DNA of 64,000 nucleotides from contig NZ_KQ948672.1 in assembly GCF_001514145.1 (NCBI RefSeq), forward strand, positions 1 to 64,000. Reading direction: 5' to 3'. This DNA comes from Streptomyces canus (lineage in GTDB: Bacteria; Actinomycetota; Actinomycetes; Streptomycetales; Streptomycetaceae). Of the stretch, positions 9,272 to 18,002 are shown piece by piece. The translations under genes and the position numbers were made by a program. The notes under the pieces are model-generated. The model worked only from the letters and a program-made list of their open reading frames with translations, was not told where the DNA came from and made no database searches. The stretch's first letter is position 1. The number at the start of each line of letters is the position of its first letter.

Positions 9272-10531
9272 TCAGAGGGTGTACGGCATGCTCTTGACGG
9301 CACGCACGAAGTTGCCGGCGAGGTACACGGGCTCGCCCACCCGAAGGGTCGGCGCACGGTGCAGCAGCTGGTCGAGGATCTCGGTGAGCTGCATCTTCGC
9401 CAGGAAGTTGCCCATGCAGTAGTGCGGACCGCCGCCGCCGAAGGCCAGGTGGTTGTTGGCCGGCCTCAGGATGTCGAGGAGGTGCGGGTCCTTGAAGACG
9501 CGCTCGTCCCGGTTCCCGGACGCGTACATCATCAGGACCCAGTCGCCCTCCCTGATCTCCTGCCCGCCCAGCACGGTGTCGCGGGTGGCGGTACGGCGGA
9601 AGGTCTGGACGGGGGTGACGTACCGGACGAACTCCTCGACGGCCGGGGCGATCCGGCCCCCGAAGTCCTCCAGCAGCAGTGCCTTCTGGTCGGGGAAGTC
9701 CTGAAGGGCGCGGGCGGTCACACTGATCGTGTTGCGGGTGGTGTCGTTGCCGGCCACGGACAGCAGCACGAAGAAGGCGGCGATCTCGTCGTCGGTCAGC
9801 CGCCGGCCGTCCACCTCGGCCTGGACCAGGCTGGTCCACAGGTCGTCCTTCGGCTCCGCCCGGCGGCGTTCGGCATGTTCCAGGCCGATCTGCAACAGGG
9901 TGACCAGGGCCTCGTTGAGCACCTCACCCGGTTCGCGCCCCGCGGCGACGTCCTCGTCCGCCCAGGAGACCATGCCGTCGGCGTGATGGGCGGCCAGTTC
10001 GCGCTGGTCCTCGGGGAGTCCCATCATCTCGTAGATGGTCCACATGGGGAGCCGCTTGGAGACCTGGCTGACGAAGTCGCCCTCCCGCGTGGCCAGGAGG
10101 TCGTCGACGATCGTCGTGGCCTGGCTCCTGATCTGGTCGTGGATCCTCGCGACCTGCTTGGGCGTGAACGCCGAGCTGACCAGGCGCCTGAGCTGGAAGT
10201 GGCGTGGAGCGTCCATGGCGAGGAACGACGACGCCGCCTCAAGGATGTCCTCGGGGATCTCCTCGACCATCACTCCGCGTGCCGAGCAGTAGATCTCCGG
10301 ACTCTTGCTGACCTCGGCGATGTGCTCGTGCCGGGTGACGGCCCACACGCCGTCGTTCTCCGGGGGCATCAGGGCGCCTTCGAGGGGCGGGTGCCAGCTG
10401 ACCGGGCGCTCGTCGCGGAGTGTGCGGAACGCCTTCTCCCGTTCCTCCCAGGTGCCGGCCCAGAAGGACAACGGGGAGATGCTCACGGGGTCGTACGCCC
10501 GTGACGCGGTTTCGGTGGACTGGATGGCCAT
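9272..10531 (-). CDS. Cytochrome P450 (CYP125/CYP124/CYP142-like)
   Basis: A 419-residue soluble bacterial P450. The I-helix oxygen-activation motif AGNDTT is at 260-265, the ExxR pair is Glu300-Arg303, and the heme loop FGGGGPHYCMG (364-374) carries the thiolate ligand Cys372. The sequence resembles actinobacterial P450s that hydroxylate the terminal methyl of sterol side chains or methyl-branched lipids. Start ATG 10531 has a strong GGAGGAAAG site immediately upstream; longer readings have no family similarity. A three-cysteine ferredoxin and its reductase, its likely electron donors, are encoded at 19192-20618. Confidence 0.93.
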   Translation of the reverse strand: MAIQSTETASRAYDPVSISPLSFWAGTWEEREKAFRTLRDERPVSWHPPLEGALMPPENDGVWAVTRHEHIAEVSKSPEIYCSARGVMVEEIPEDILEAASSFLAMDAPRHFQLRRLVSSAFTPKQVARIHDQIRSQATTIVDDLLATREGDFVSQVSKRLPMWTIYEMMGLPEDQRELAAHHADGMVSWADEDVAAGREPGEVLNEALVTLLQIGLEHAERRRAEPKDDLWTSLVQAEVDGRRLTDDEIAAFFVLLSVAGNDTTRNTISVTARALQDFPDQKALLLEDFGGRIAPAVEEFVRYVTPVQTFRRTATRDTVLGGQEIREGDWVLMMYASGNRDERVFKDPHLLDILRPANNHLAFGGGGPHYCMGNFLAKMQLTEILDQLLHRAPTLRVGEPVYLAGNFVRAVKSMPYTL

Positions 10532-10568
10532 CTTTCCTCCGTGGGTGGGGTGGCGGGCCCGGGCGGGC

Positions 10569-10970
10569 TCAGAGGACGAGGTCGTCCCGGCCGTCGCCGC
10601 GCAGGCTGTCGACGTAGAGGGGGAAGAGCTTCTTGCCGAGCGGCGCCAGCTTGAGCAGGCTCGCCACGTTGCCCTCGACCTTGATCCTGCTCTTGGCCAT
10701 CGCCAGCGGGAGGTTGACCTTTCCCTGCCAGTAGGCGTTGCCGACATCGGCCGCCATTCTCATGACGGCCTGCGGGGGCGCACCGCCGGTGCCGTCCCCG
10801 ACGGTGCCCGCGGTCGTGTCCACTTCCACGACCGTGTCCGGCTCGGTGAAGGCGAACTGCAGCACCATTGCGGTGTCCCGGAGCTTGGGCCCGATCTCCG
10901 CGTCGGCGAACGCCGCCTCGAAGATGCCGCCGATGTACTTCCTGACCTCGTCCGCGTCCCTGAATCCCAC
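10569..10970 (-). CDS. SCP2 sterol-binding-domain protein
   Basis: A 133-residue single-domain protein with the SCP2 pattern: an amphipathic N-terminal helix, a strand ending in VLQFAFTEPDTVVEVD, and the C-terminal LKLAPLGKKLFPLY segment. SCP2 domains hold sterols, long acyl-CoAs or other hydrophobic ligands. The start is a GTG at 10970 with AGGAGG five bases upstream. It is the first gene of the P450 operon, so it may deliver or hold the hydrophobic substrate for the P450. Confidence 0.75.
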   Translation of the reverse strand: MGFRDADEVRKYIGGIFEAAFADAEIGPKLRDTAMVLQFAFTEPDTVVEVDTTAGTVGDGTGGAPPQAVMRMAADVGNAYWQGKVNLPLAMAKSRIKVEGNVASLLKLAPLGKKLFPLYVDSLRGDGRDDLVL

Positions 10971-11024
10971 GGTTCCTCCTGACGTCCGCGAGGAAGATCG
11001 CCCGAATCCGATGAGCGATTCAAA

Positions 11025-11040
11025 TATAAGTTTGATTAGA
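11025..11040 (-). promoter_or_regulatory. Island operator before SCP2-P450 operon
   Basis: Read on the minus strand this is TCTAATCAAACTTATA: a perfect TCTAAT half-site and a degenerate second half (four of six). It is 54 bases upstream of the SCP2 gene within an unusually AT-rich patch (11017-11043). Confidence 0.5.
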
Positions 11041-11118
11041 TTCTGCACCCGAACGGGTCCGACGGACAGCACTTCACGTGCCGCGGTCTCGAAGGGGGGG
11101 TGCGTTTCGGGAACGTAA

Positions 11119-11134
11119 CATAAGTCTTCTTATG
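11119..11134 (+). promoter_or_regulatory. Palindrome upstream of TetR gene
   Basis: A perfect inverted repeat, CATAAG-TCTT-CTTATG, with the same six-four-six layout as the other island sites but different half-sites. It is 80 bases before the TetR gene at 11214, so it may be an autoregulatory operator for that protein. Confidence 0.5.
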
Positions 11135-11213
11135 GCGACTAGAGCCCGGCACCGAACTCGTGCCCGCGGGGCGCCTACCATGACTTCCCACACCCCCGAC
11201 CAGGAGTCCGCGC

Positions 11214-11774
11214 ATGCCCGCACGCAAGGATGCCGCCCGCTACTTCGACTGCGCGTTCGCCATCCTCGCCGCACAGGGCTACGGCGGACTCAAGCTCGCC
11301 CCCCTGTGCGAACGAATGGGCGTGACGACAGGCGCCTTCTATCACCACTTCGCGAACTGGGGCGCCTTCACGGAGGCGCTGCTGGACCACTGGCACCAGG
11401 AGCGCACCCACCGGCTCGTCGAGCTGGCCCGACGCGAACCGGACCCGCTGAACCGGCTCCAGGTCCTCCTCGACGCAGCCATGGAACTCCCGCACGGCGC
11501 GGAAGCCGCGATCCGGGTGTGGAGCACGATCGACCCGGCGGTCCACCGGATCCAGGAGAGCGTCGACCTGGAGCGGCACAGCTTCGTCCGGAAGGCGTTC
11601 GCCGCTCTGGTCGACGCAGAAGAGGCCGACCGACTCGCCACGCTCGGCATGTACCTTCTGATCGGGTTCGAGCAGGCCGAGTCCCTCCGCGACCCGGAAG
11701 CGCTCTCGTGGGCGCTGCACGAGCTCAAGAGGACGGCAACCAAGGGAGCGGCACCGCGCTCCGCGCCACGCTGA
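11214..11774 (+). CDS. TetR-family regulator
   Basis: A 186-residue regulator. The N-terminal helix-turn-helix reads LAPLCERMGVTTGAFYHHF (about residues 27-45), the standard TetR recognition region, followed by a divergent ligand-binding domain with no recognisable effector motif. It is transcribed divergently from the SCP2-P450 operon and followed by an MBL-fold hydrolase. It differs from the two paralogous TetR proteins at 17246 and 40441, so it may sense another molecule or control only the neighbouring operons. Confidence 0.88.
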   Translation: MPARKDAARYFDCAFAILAAQGYGGLKLAPLCERMGVTTGAFYHHFANWGAFTEALLDHWHQERTHRLVELARREPDPLNRLQVLLDAAMELPHGAEAAIRVWSTIDPAVHRIQESVDLERHSFVRKAFAALVDAEEADRLATLGMYLLIGFEQAESLRDPEALSWALHELKRTATKGAAPRSAPR

Positions 11775-11850
11775 CCGGTCCCGCCACGCCCGCATCCGGC
11801 GCGCCGCCACCCACCCGGCCGGCTGGAGCGCCTCTGACCCACCTGCGAAT

Positions 11851-11866
11851 TTTAATATACGGTAGA
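11851..11866 (+). promoter_or_regulatory. Degenerate island operator before MBL gene
   Basis: TTTAATATACGGTAGA matches TCTAAT-N4-ATTAGA at nine of the twelve defined positions and lies in an AT-rich patch 37 bases upstream of the MBL hydrolase start. It is weaker than the other sites. Confidence 0.35.
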
Positions 11867-11902
11867 TAAAAACCTTCCGCCGTCAGCTTGCAGGAGCACA
11901 CC

Positions 11903-12940
11903 TTGGCGCCCCCACTGCTCGAACAACCCGACGACTGGACCGAACCCGGTGCCCACCCCGTGGTGGACCACGTGTACCGCATCCCTCTGACCCTGCCGTT
12001 GGACGGGCTGGCGGCGGTCAACGTCTACCTGATCGAGGACGACGACGGCCTGGTGCTGATCGACTCGGGCTGGGCCGGGCCCGACACCGAGAAGGCACTG
12101 ACCGAGGCGGTGCAGAGCCTCGGACACCGCCTGGACGACATCCGCCAGATCATCGTGACCCACGCCCACTGGGACCACTACACCCAGGCCCTGGCGTTGC
12201 GTGAGTCGATCGGCAGCCGGGTCCGGGTCGGCTGGGAGGAGCGCCACACGATCGAGGGCTTCGATCTGGAGGACGGGGTATGGCCCCGCCAGGTAGAGCT
12301 GCTGCGCGAGTGCGGCGCCCCCGAGCTGGCGGCCCTGATCGCCGCCGTACCGGTCGAACAGAGCGACCGGGACATGCCGTTCGGGCCTCCGGACGAGTGG
12401 CTGAGGGACGGTGAGCGGATCGATCTCGCACGCCGCCGCCTGGACATACGGGCCACGCCCGGCCACACGCGGGGGCATGTCGTGGTCGGGGACCCGACCG
12501 ACGGCCTGCTGTTCTCCGGTGACCACGTGCTGCCGCACATCACTCCGTCGCTGGGCTTCGAACGCTCGCCCGAGCGCTACCCGCTGCGGTCCTATCTCGC
12601 CTCCCTGCGCTTGACCCGACAGCTGCCGGACGCGCTGCTCCTGCCCGCCCACGGCCCCGTGACCAGGAGCGTCCACACCCGGGTGGACCAGCTGATCGCG
12701 CATCACGAGGAGCGGCTGGACGAGGTCCTCCGGCAGGTCGCGGCCGGCGCGGACACGGCCCACGCGGTGGCCCGCGCCATGCCGTGGACCCGTCGCCGGA
12801 GCGGGCTCGACGAACTCCCGCCGGTGCACCGGATGACCGCGGTGCTGGAGATCGACGCCCACCTGGACGTCCTGGCCCAGCTGGGAGCGGTCAGCCCGCA
12901 ACGCGTCGACGGGGTCCGGCGGTTCACGTCGGCCGCGTGA
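11903..12940 (+). CDS. MBL-fold metallo-hydrolase
   Basis: A 345-residue metallo-beta-lactamase-fold protein. The metal motif THAHWDH is at residues 86-92, followed by TPGHTRGH, the bridging-aspartate strand LLFSGDHVLPH and the late PAHGPV histidine, so both metal sites look complete. Similar proteins hydrolyse thioesters or lactones and often occur in acyl-CoA catabolic clusters. TTG at 11903 is preferred over TTG 11888 because AGGAG lies six bases before it. It converges on the MaoC-like gene with only nine bases between their stops. Confidence 0.85.
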   Translation: MAPPLLEQPDDWTEPGAHPVVDHVYRIPLTLPLDGLAAVNVYLIEDDDGLVLIDSGWAGPDTEKALTEAVQSLGHRLDDIRQIIVTHAHWDHYTQALALRESIGSRVRVGWEERHTIEGFDLEDGVWPRQVELLRECGAPELAALIAAVPVEQSDRDMPFGPPDEWLRDGERIDLARRRLDIRATPGHTRGHVVVGDPTDGLLFSGDHVLPHITPSLGFERSPERYPLRSYLASLRLTRQLPDALLLPAHGPVTRSVHTRVDQLIAHHEERLDEVLRQVAAGADTAHAVARAMPWTRRRSGLDELPPVHRMTAVLEIDAHLDVLAQLGAVSPQRVDGVRRFTSAA

Positions 12941-12949
12941 CGGTGCTCC

Positions 12950-14029
12950 TCATGCGAGCACGACCGCACAGCGCCAGTCCAGGACGGAGCGGGCGGGCTC
13001 GTCGCCGCCGACCGCGCGGACCCGCGAGCGCAGGTGCGCCAGCCCGCCGTGTTCGCCCAGCGACCGCAGGCGCTCCACGGCCACGGTGCTGTACAGGGTG
13101 TCGCCCTCATGGACGGGACCCAGGTGGTGGCAGCCCTGCCAACCCGCCACGGTGACGATGGACGGCAGGGCTCGGGCGGCCTGCGCGAGGGCCACGCCGA
13201 TCGTGTGGCCGCCGTAGACGAGCCGCCGCCCGCCCGCGGCATGCTGGTCGTGGTGCACCATGGCCACGTTGAGCGTGAGCCGGGCCAATTCGGGAGCGCC
13301 CGACACGACGTCCCCGCCGCCGACCTCCCAGGCCATACCCTCGGCCAGATCGGCGAACCGGGGCCCGGCCACGCGCCGAGCGAACCGGTCGAGTCGCCAT
13401 CCCCGCACCACCGCGGCGAGCGACGCGTGGTCGGGTTCCGCACCCACGGTGTCGAGGTCGGCCGCGTGGCCGGTACCGGCGTCCGGGTCCCGCAGGGGCA
13501 ACATGGCGCACCGCCAGAAATCCAGTACCGGGCGATCATGCTGGTCGGTGGTGGTGATCCGCAGGGCGGCCAGACCAGTGGGACGGCGCCCGGGACGGTC
13601 CTTGTTGCGACGCAGGGCGACGACCTCTGTGGAGGTGCGCAGCGTGTCGCCGATGAGCGGGGTGCGGCGCAGGACCAGGCCGCGGTAGAAGAGGTTGGCT
13701 TTCACATGATGGGTGGCCAGCGTGGACTGGCCGATCGCCATGTCCCAGACCAGGGCGGGGTGGGCGAGGGGGGCCTGGCCCGTCACGGCGCGGCTCAGTT
13801 CCTCGTCCAGCGGGAGCGCGAGCCGGTCCCCCACGATCGACTGGTGGGTGGCGGCGTGACCGGAGGTCAGGGTCACCCCGGGCGCCCCGCCGAACACCTG
13901 CCCCACGGCGAGTTCGTCAAAGTAGGGCCCCTCGGCCGTACGTGCCGTCTCCTTCGGGATCGCCGCACTCACTCCCGTGCCCCTCTCTTCCTCGGCCGTC
14001 GATGACCCGCCTTCAGGAGCGGTGCTCAC
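12950..14029 (-). CDS. Double-hotdog MaoC-type hydratase (mesaconyl-CoA hydratase-like)
   Basis: A 359-residue protein with two MaoC/hotdog halves. The first begins near YFDELAVGQVF, the second contains LNVAMVHHDQ, YGGHTIGVALAQ and the GWQGCHHLGPVHEGDTL stretch typical of mesaconyl-CoA or beta-methylmalyl-CoA hydratases. It would add or remove water on a branched enoyl-CoA. The GTG start at 14029 overlaps the stop of the CitE-like gene (GTGA, 14026-14029), so translation is probably coupled. Paired with a CitE-like lyase it resembles the methylmalyl/mesaconyl-CoA interconversion step. Confidence 0.82.
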   Translation of the reverse strand: MSTAPEGGSSTAEEERGTGVSAAIPKETARTAEGPYFDELAVGQVFGGAPGVTLTSGHAATHQSIVGDRLALPLDEELSRAVTGQAPLAHPALVWDMAIGQSTLATHHVKANLFYRGLVLRRTPLIGDTLRTSTEVVALRRNKDRPGRRPTGLAALRITTTDQHDRPVLDFWRCAMLPLRDPDAGTGHAADLDTVGAEPDHASLAAVVRGWRLDRFARRVAGPRFADLAEGMAWEVGGGDVVSGAPELARLTLNVAMVHHDQHAAGGRRLVYGGHTIGVALAQAARALPSIVTVAGWQGCHHLGPVHEGDTLYSTVAVERLRSLGEHGGLAHLRSRVRAVGGDEPARSVLDWRCAVVLA

Positions 14030-14913
14030 ACTGTTGCCCTTTCCACCCGGCCGAGTATCCGGCGTGCGGCGACCGCCACGGCCTCGTCGACCATCCGTCC
14101 GTCCAGGACGACGGCGCCCTCGGCGCGCGCGTGCCCCCGCTCCAGGGCGGCCAGCACCGTCCGGGCCCTCGCGGCCTCCTCGGCCGACGGTGTGAACGCC
14201 TCGTTGACCTGCGCGATCTGGCGTGGATGGATGACCCATTTGCCGTCGAAGCCGAGGCGCGCGGCACGGCGCACCTGCCCGGCGAACTCCTCGTCGGCGG
14301 CCACCCCGAGATACGGACCGTCCACGGCGGCGAGGCCTGCCCCGCGAGCCGCCGTCAGGATCTCGTCCTGCGTGCGCAGCCAGGTCTCCGCCGGCGCGTC
14401 GGCGGCTCGCCCGAGCGACGCGGCCAGGTCGGCGTAGCCGATGATCAGGGTGGTCAGCCGGGGCGTCGCCGTCACGATCTCGCGCAGATTGGCCAGTCCC
14501 GCCGCCGTCTCGATCAGCGCCTGGACGGGGACCGGATCAACGCGGCCGACGGCTGCCTCCGCGCCCGCCAGCAGCCGGTCCACGAAGGCGAGGTCGCCGG
14601 CCGACTCGACCTTGGGCAGCACCACGGACACCCGCGCGCCCTGCCGCGCACACGCGACGACGTCCTCGTGACACCACGGCGTCCGGGGCGCGTTCACCCG
14701 GACCGCGATCCGCGGACCGGCCTCCGGCGCACGGGCCAGCCAGGCGGTGACACGTTCCCGTGCGTCCGCCTTGGCCGTGGCCGCGACCGCGTCCTCGAGG
14801 TCGAGCACGATCTCGTCCGCTTCTGACGCGACAGCCTTCGCCATCTTGTGCTCGTCCGAGCCGGGTACCGACAGACGTGCCCTGAGCGCACCCGCCGAAA
14901 TATTCGCGGTCAC
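14026..14913 (-). CDS. CitE-like HpcH/HpaI-family CoA-ester lyase
   Basis: A 295-residue TIM-barrel lyase of the CitE/malyl-CoA lyase group. LSVPGSDEHKMAKA near the N-terminus, the acidic LDLEDAV (37-43), RVN (72-74), PKVES (100-104) and IET (134-136) cover the CoA- and magnesium-binding positions. Members cleave or form 3-hydroxyacyl-CoA such as malyl-, beta-methylmalyl- or citramalyl-CoA. The start is GTG 14913, 19 bases after the nearest operator base. It is first in a two-gene operon with the MaoC-type hydratase and divergent from an acyl-CoA dehydrogenase. Confidence 0.88.
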   Translation of the reverse strand: MTANISAGALRARLSVPGSDEHKMAKAVASEADEIVLDLEDAVAATAKADARERVTAWLARAPEAGPRIAVRVNAPRTPWCHEDVVACARQGARVSVVLPKVESAGDLAFVDRLLAGAEAAVGRVDPVPVQALIETAAGLANLREIVTATPRLTTLIIGYADLAASLGRAADAPAETWLRTQDEILTAARGAGLAAVDGPYLGVAADEEFAGQVRRAARLGFDGKWVIHPRQIAQVNEAFTPSAEEAARARTVLAALERGHARAEGAVVLDGRMVDEAVAVAARRILGRVERATV

Positions 14914-14931
14914 CTCGATCCCCTCTCATTA

Positions 14932-14954
14932 TCTAATCTAAATTAGACTATAAT
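14932..14954. promoter_or_regulatory. Island operator, divergent promoter
   Basis: TCTAAT-CTAA-ATTAGA (14932-14947) is a perfect inverted repeat between the divergent CitE-like and acyl-CoA dehydrogenase genes. A consensus TATAAT (14949-14954) directly abuts it on the plus strand, 39 bases before ATG 14994, so a bound repressor would cover the -10 element of the rightward promoter. It is one of the two best copies of the island site. Confidence 0.75.
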
Positions 14955-14993
14955 CGATCGACGTGAGTCCGGTAGCCGAGTGAGGAGACCTGT

Positions 14994-16151
14994 ATGCCCA
15001 CCCTGTCCGAGGAGGAACAGGACGTCGTCGATGTCGTCCGGGAGTTCGTCGACCGGGATGTGCGGCCCGTGGTGCGGGAGCTGGAGCACGCCAACGAGTA
15101 CCCCGAGAAGCTGATCGAGCAGATGAAGGCGCTCGGGATCTACGGCCTGGCCGTCCCGGAGTCCTACGGCGGGGCGCCGGTGTCCACGCCCTGCTATGTC
15201 GGCGTGACCGAGCAGCTGGCCCGCGGCTGGATGAGCCTGGCCGGGGCGATGGGCGGCCACACGGTCGTCGCCAAGCTCCTCCTCGCCTTCGGCACCGAGG
15301 AGCAGAAGAACCGCTACCTGCCGAAGATGGCGACAGGGGAAGTACGGGCCACGATGGCGCTCACCGAGCCGGGCGGCGGCTCCGATCTCCAGGCGATGGG
15401 CACCGTCGCCCGTCGGCGGCCGGACGGCGACTACGTCGTCTCCGGCGCCAAGACGTGGATCAGCAACGCCCGCCGCTCCGGACTCATCGCGCTGCTGTGC
15501 AAGACGGACCCCGACGCCTCGCCCCGCCACAAGGGCATCAGCATCCTGCTCGTCGAGCACGGCCCCGGCCTCACCGTCTCCCGCGACCTGCCCAAGCTGG
15601 GCTACAAGGGCGTCGAGAGCTGCGAACTCTCCTTCGACGGCTACCGGGCGCCGGGCGACGCGCTCCTGGGCGGCGTCGAAGGACACGGGTTCGCACAGAT
15701 GATGAAGGGCCTGGAGACGGGCCGTATCCAGGTCGCCGCGCGGGCACTCGGCGTCGGTCAGGCGGCCCTCGACGACGCCCTGCGCTACGCCCGGGAGCGC
15801 GAGAGCTTCGGCAAGCCGATCTGGCGGCACCAGGCGGTCGGCCACCGTCTCGCCGACATGGCCACGAAGCTCGTCGCGGCACGACAGCTGGTGCTGTACG
15901 CCGCGGAACGCCACGACTCCGGGGACCGGTGCGACATGGAGGCGGGCATGGCCAAGCTGTTCGCCTCCGAGACAGCCATGGAGATCGCGCTCGACGCGGT
16001 CCGGATCCACGGGGGGTACGGCTACTCCACCGAGTACGACGTCGAGCGCTACTTCCGCGACGCCCCCCTGATGATCGTCGGCGAGGGCACCAACGAAATC
16101 CAGCGCAACGTCATCGCCGCCCAGCTGGTCGACAGGGGCGGACTGACGTGA
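14994..16151 (+). CDS. Acyl-CoA dehydrogenase
   Basis: A 385-residue FAD enzyme that introduces the alpha-beta double bond into acyl-CoA. TEPGGGSDLQAMGT binds flavin, the central RHQAVGHRLADMA helix and GGYGYSTEYDVERYFRD are family hallmarks, and the catalytic base is Glu364 in GEGTNEIQ. It is the only one of the three dehydrogenases here with this usual C-terminal Glu motif. GAGGAG lies seven bases before the ATG. The F420 oxidoreductase and a TetR gene follow in the same unit. Confidence 0.94.
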   Translation: MPTLSEEEQDVVDVVREFVDRDVRPVVRELEHANEYPEKLIEQMKALGIYGLAVPESYGGAPVSTPCYVGVTEQLARGWMSLAGAMGGHTVVAKLLLAFGTEEQKNRYLPKMATGEVRATMALTEPGGGSDLQAMGTVARRRPDGDYVVSGAKTWISNARRSGLIALLCKTDPDASPRHKGISILLVEHGPGLTVSRDLPKLGYKGVESCELSFDGYRAPGDALLGGVEGHGFAQMMKGLETGRIQVAARALGVGQAALDDALRYARERESFGKPIWRHQAVGHRLADMATKLVAARQLVLYAAERHDSGDRCDMEAGMAKLFASETAMEIALDAVRIHGGYGYSTEYDVERYFRDAPLMIVGEGTNEIQRNVIAAQLVDRGGLT

Positions 16152-16188
16152 ACCGGACACCGCAGTCCACGACCGACCGGAGGACCAC

Positions 16189-17238
16189 GTGAAACTCTCG
16201 ATGCTGCTGTCCCGATACACCGGCGATCCGGTGGCCACCGCCAGCCTCGTGCGCGACCTGGAGTCCGCGGGCCTGGACCTGGTGTGGGTCCCCGAGGCCT
16301 ACGGTTTCGACGCCATGACGCTCGTCGGCTATCTCGCCGCGACGACCGACCGGATCCGGATCGGCACCGGCATTGTCAACGTCTTCAGTCGCACCCCCGC
16401 CCTCCTGGCCATGAGTGCCGCCGCCGCGGACAGCCTCTCCCGGGGCCGTTTCGCCCTCGGTCTCGGCGCTTCCGGGCCGCAGGTCGTCGAGGGCTTCCAC
16501 GGAGTTCCGTTCGACCGGCCGATGCGGCGGATCACCGAGACGATCGAGATCTGCCGGAAGACGTGGCGGCGCCAGGAACCCCTCACCCACGACGGCCGGG
16601 TCTACCAGCTGCCCCTGCCCGCCGACCGCGGGACCGGGCTCGGCAAACCGTTGCGGCTGATCAACCATCCGTACCGCGCCGACATCCCCGTCTACTGGGC
16701 CTCCCTGATGGAACGTTCGGTGACCGCGACGGCCGAACTGGCGGACGGCTGGCTTCCGTTGTTCTTCATGCCGGACAAGGCGGCGGAGGTCTTCGGGCCC
16801 GCCCTCGCCGCGGGAACCGCACGCCGTTCCCCCGAACTGCCGCCGCTCGACATCGTCGCCGGCGGCCCGGTCGCCGTCGGGGAGAACCTCCCGGTCGACG
16901 ACCTGCTCGACCTGGAACGGCCGACGGCCGCCCGGTACATCGGCGGTATGGGATCCCGCGACAAGAACTTCTACAACGACCTGGCCCGCCGATACGGCTT
17001 CGAGGCCGAGGCCGAGCTCATCCAGGACCTCTATCTGGACGGCAAGAAGAAGGAGGCCGAGGCCGCGGTCCCCCGGGAGTGGCTGGCCCGGACCACGCTG
17101 ATCGGTCCGCCGGGTCTGGTGGCGGAACGGATCCACGCGTACCGGGAGGCCGGCGTGACGACCCTGAACCTGGACCCGGTGGGGCCGGACCCGGCCGGCA
17201 CGGTGGAGGCCGTCCGGCGGCTGGTCGACGACCTATAG
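16189..17238 (+). CDS. LLM-class F420-dependent oxidoreductase
   Basis: A 349-residue luciferase-like monooxygenase-fold protein. The N-terminal strand ESAGLDLVWVPEAYGFD, IRIGTGIVNVFSRTPALLA and FALGLGASGPQVVEGFHG are typical of the F420-dependent branch (as in methylene-H4MPT reductase and related actinobacterial reductases). It would transfer hydride between F420 and the substrate; which bond is unknown. The GTG start at 16189 has GGAGG eight bases upstream. It lies between an acyl-CoA dehydrogenase and a TetR gene. Confidence 0.88.
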   Translation: MKLSMLLSRYTGDPVATASLVRDLESAGLDLVWVPEAYGFDAMTLVGYLAATTDRIRIGTGIVNVFSRTPALLAMSAAAADSLSRGRFALGLGASGPQVVEGFHGVPFDRPMRRITETIEICRKTWRRQEPLTHDGRVYQLPLPADRGTGLGKPLRLINHPYRADIPVYWASLMERSVTATAELADGWLPLFFMPDKAAEVFGPALAAGTARRSPELPPLDIVAGGPVAVGENLPVDDLLDLERPTAARYIGGMGSRDKNFYNDLARRYGFEAEAELIQDLYLDGKKKEAEAAVPREWLARTTLIGPPGLVAERIHAYREAGVTTLNLDPVGPDPAGTVEAVRRLVDDL

Positions 17239-17245
17239 TTGACCC

Positions 17246-17956
17246 GTGCCTAGAAAATCCGCGGGTAAGCCGCCGGCCGATCCGTCCGACTCCAAGTCGG
17301 CGCGCACGCGCGAACGCATCCTGGACGCGGCGGCCCACGTCCTCAGCCGCAAGGGCTACGCCGGAACACGGCTGGGTGACGTGGCGGAGCAGGCGGAGAT
17401 CCAGGCTCCCGCCATCTACTACTACTTCTCCTCCCGGGAAGTACTGATCGAAGAGGTCATGTGGGTCGGTGTGGCCCGCCTGCGGGAGCATGTGGCGGAG
17501 GCGCTCGAAGCGCTCCCGCCGGACACCGCCCCCATGGACCGCATCGACACCGCCGTGGAGGAACACCTGCGCTTTCAGCTGGCCATCTCCGACTTCGCCA
17601 CCGCCGCGATCCGCAACGCGGGCCAGGTCCCCGAGGACATCCGCACCCGGCAGCTCGCCGAGGAGCGCAAGTACGGAGACATCTGGCGCACGCTCCTTCA
17701 CGACGCCCAGAAGGCGGGTGAACTCCGCGCCGACCTCGAACCCCGGGCCGCCCGCATGCTGGTCCTGGGCGCCCTGAACTGGGCGAACGAGTGGTGGAAT
17801 CCCCGCCAGGGCTCGCTGGACGTCGTGGTACGCACCGCGAAATCCCTGGTGCGGCACGGCCTGGAAGTGCCTACCACGCGGGAGCAGGGCGGCGCGCGGC
17901 CGTCAGGGGGTTCCCGGGGCCGTCGGACGGCCACGTCGGCGGGCCGAACGGCCTGA
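17246..17956 (+). CDS. TetR-family regulator (paralogue of the one at 40441)
   Basis: A 236-residue TetR regulator, GTG start seven bases after the oxidoreductase stop. Recognition region LGDVAEQAEIQAPAIYYYF, then SREVLIEEVMWVG and a C-terminal LVLGALNWANEWWNPRQGS. The regulator at 40441 has the same pattern (IAERAGVRPPAVYYYF, MGALNWTPEWWNPRQGS), so the two are paralogues, about half identical by eye. Members of this group respond to acyl-CoA or steroid-type catabolites. It is a leading candidate to bind the TCTAAT-N4-ATTAGA sites. A basic, disordered tail (about residues 210-236) is extra. Confidence 0.9.
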   Translation: MPRKSAGKPPADPSDSKSARTRERILDAAAHVLSRKGYAGTRLGDVAEQAEIQAPAIYYYFSSREVLIEEVMWVGVARLREHVAEALEALPPDTAPMDRIDTAVEEHLRFQLAISDFATAAIRNAGQVPEDIRTRQLAEERKYGDIWRTLLHDAQKAGELRADLEPRAARMLVLGALNWANEWWNPRQGSLDVVVRTAKSLVRHGLEVPTTREQGGARPSGGSRGRRTATSAGRTA

Positions 17957-18002
17957 GAGGCGCATGCAGGGGCCTCAGGGACTTCCCCGCTCCAGAGCGT
18001 AA

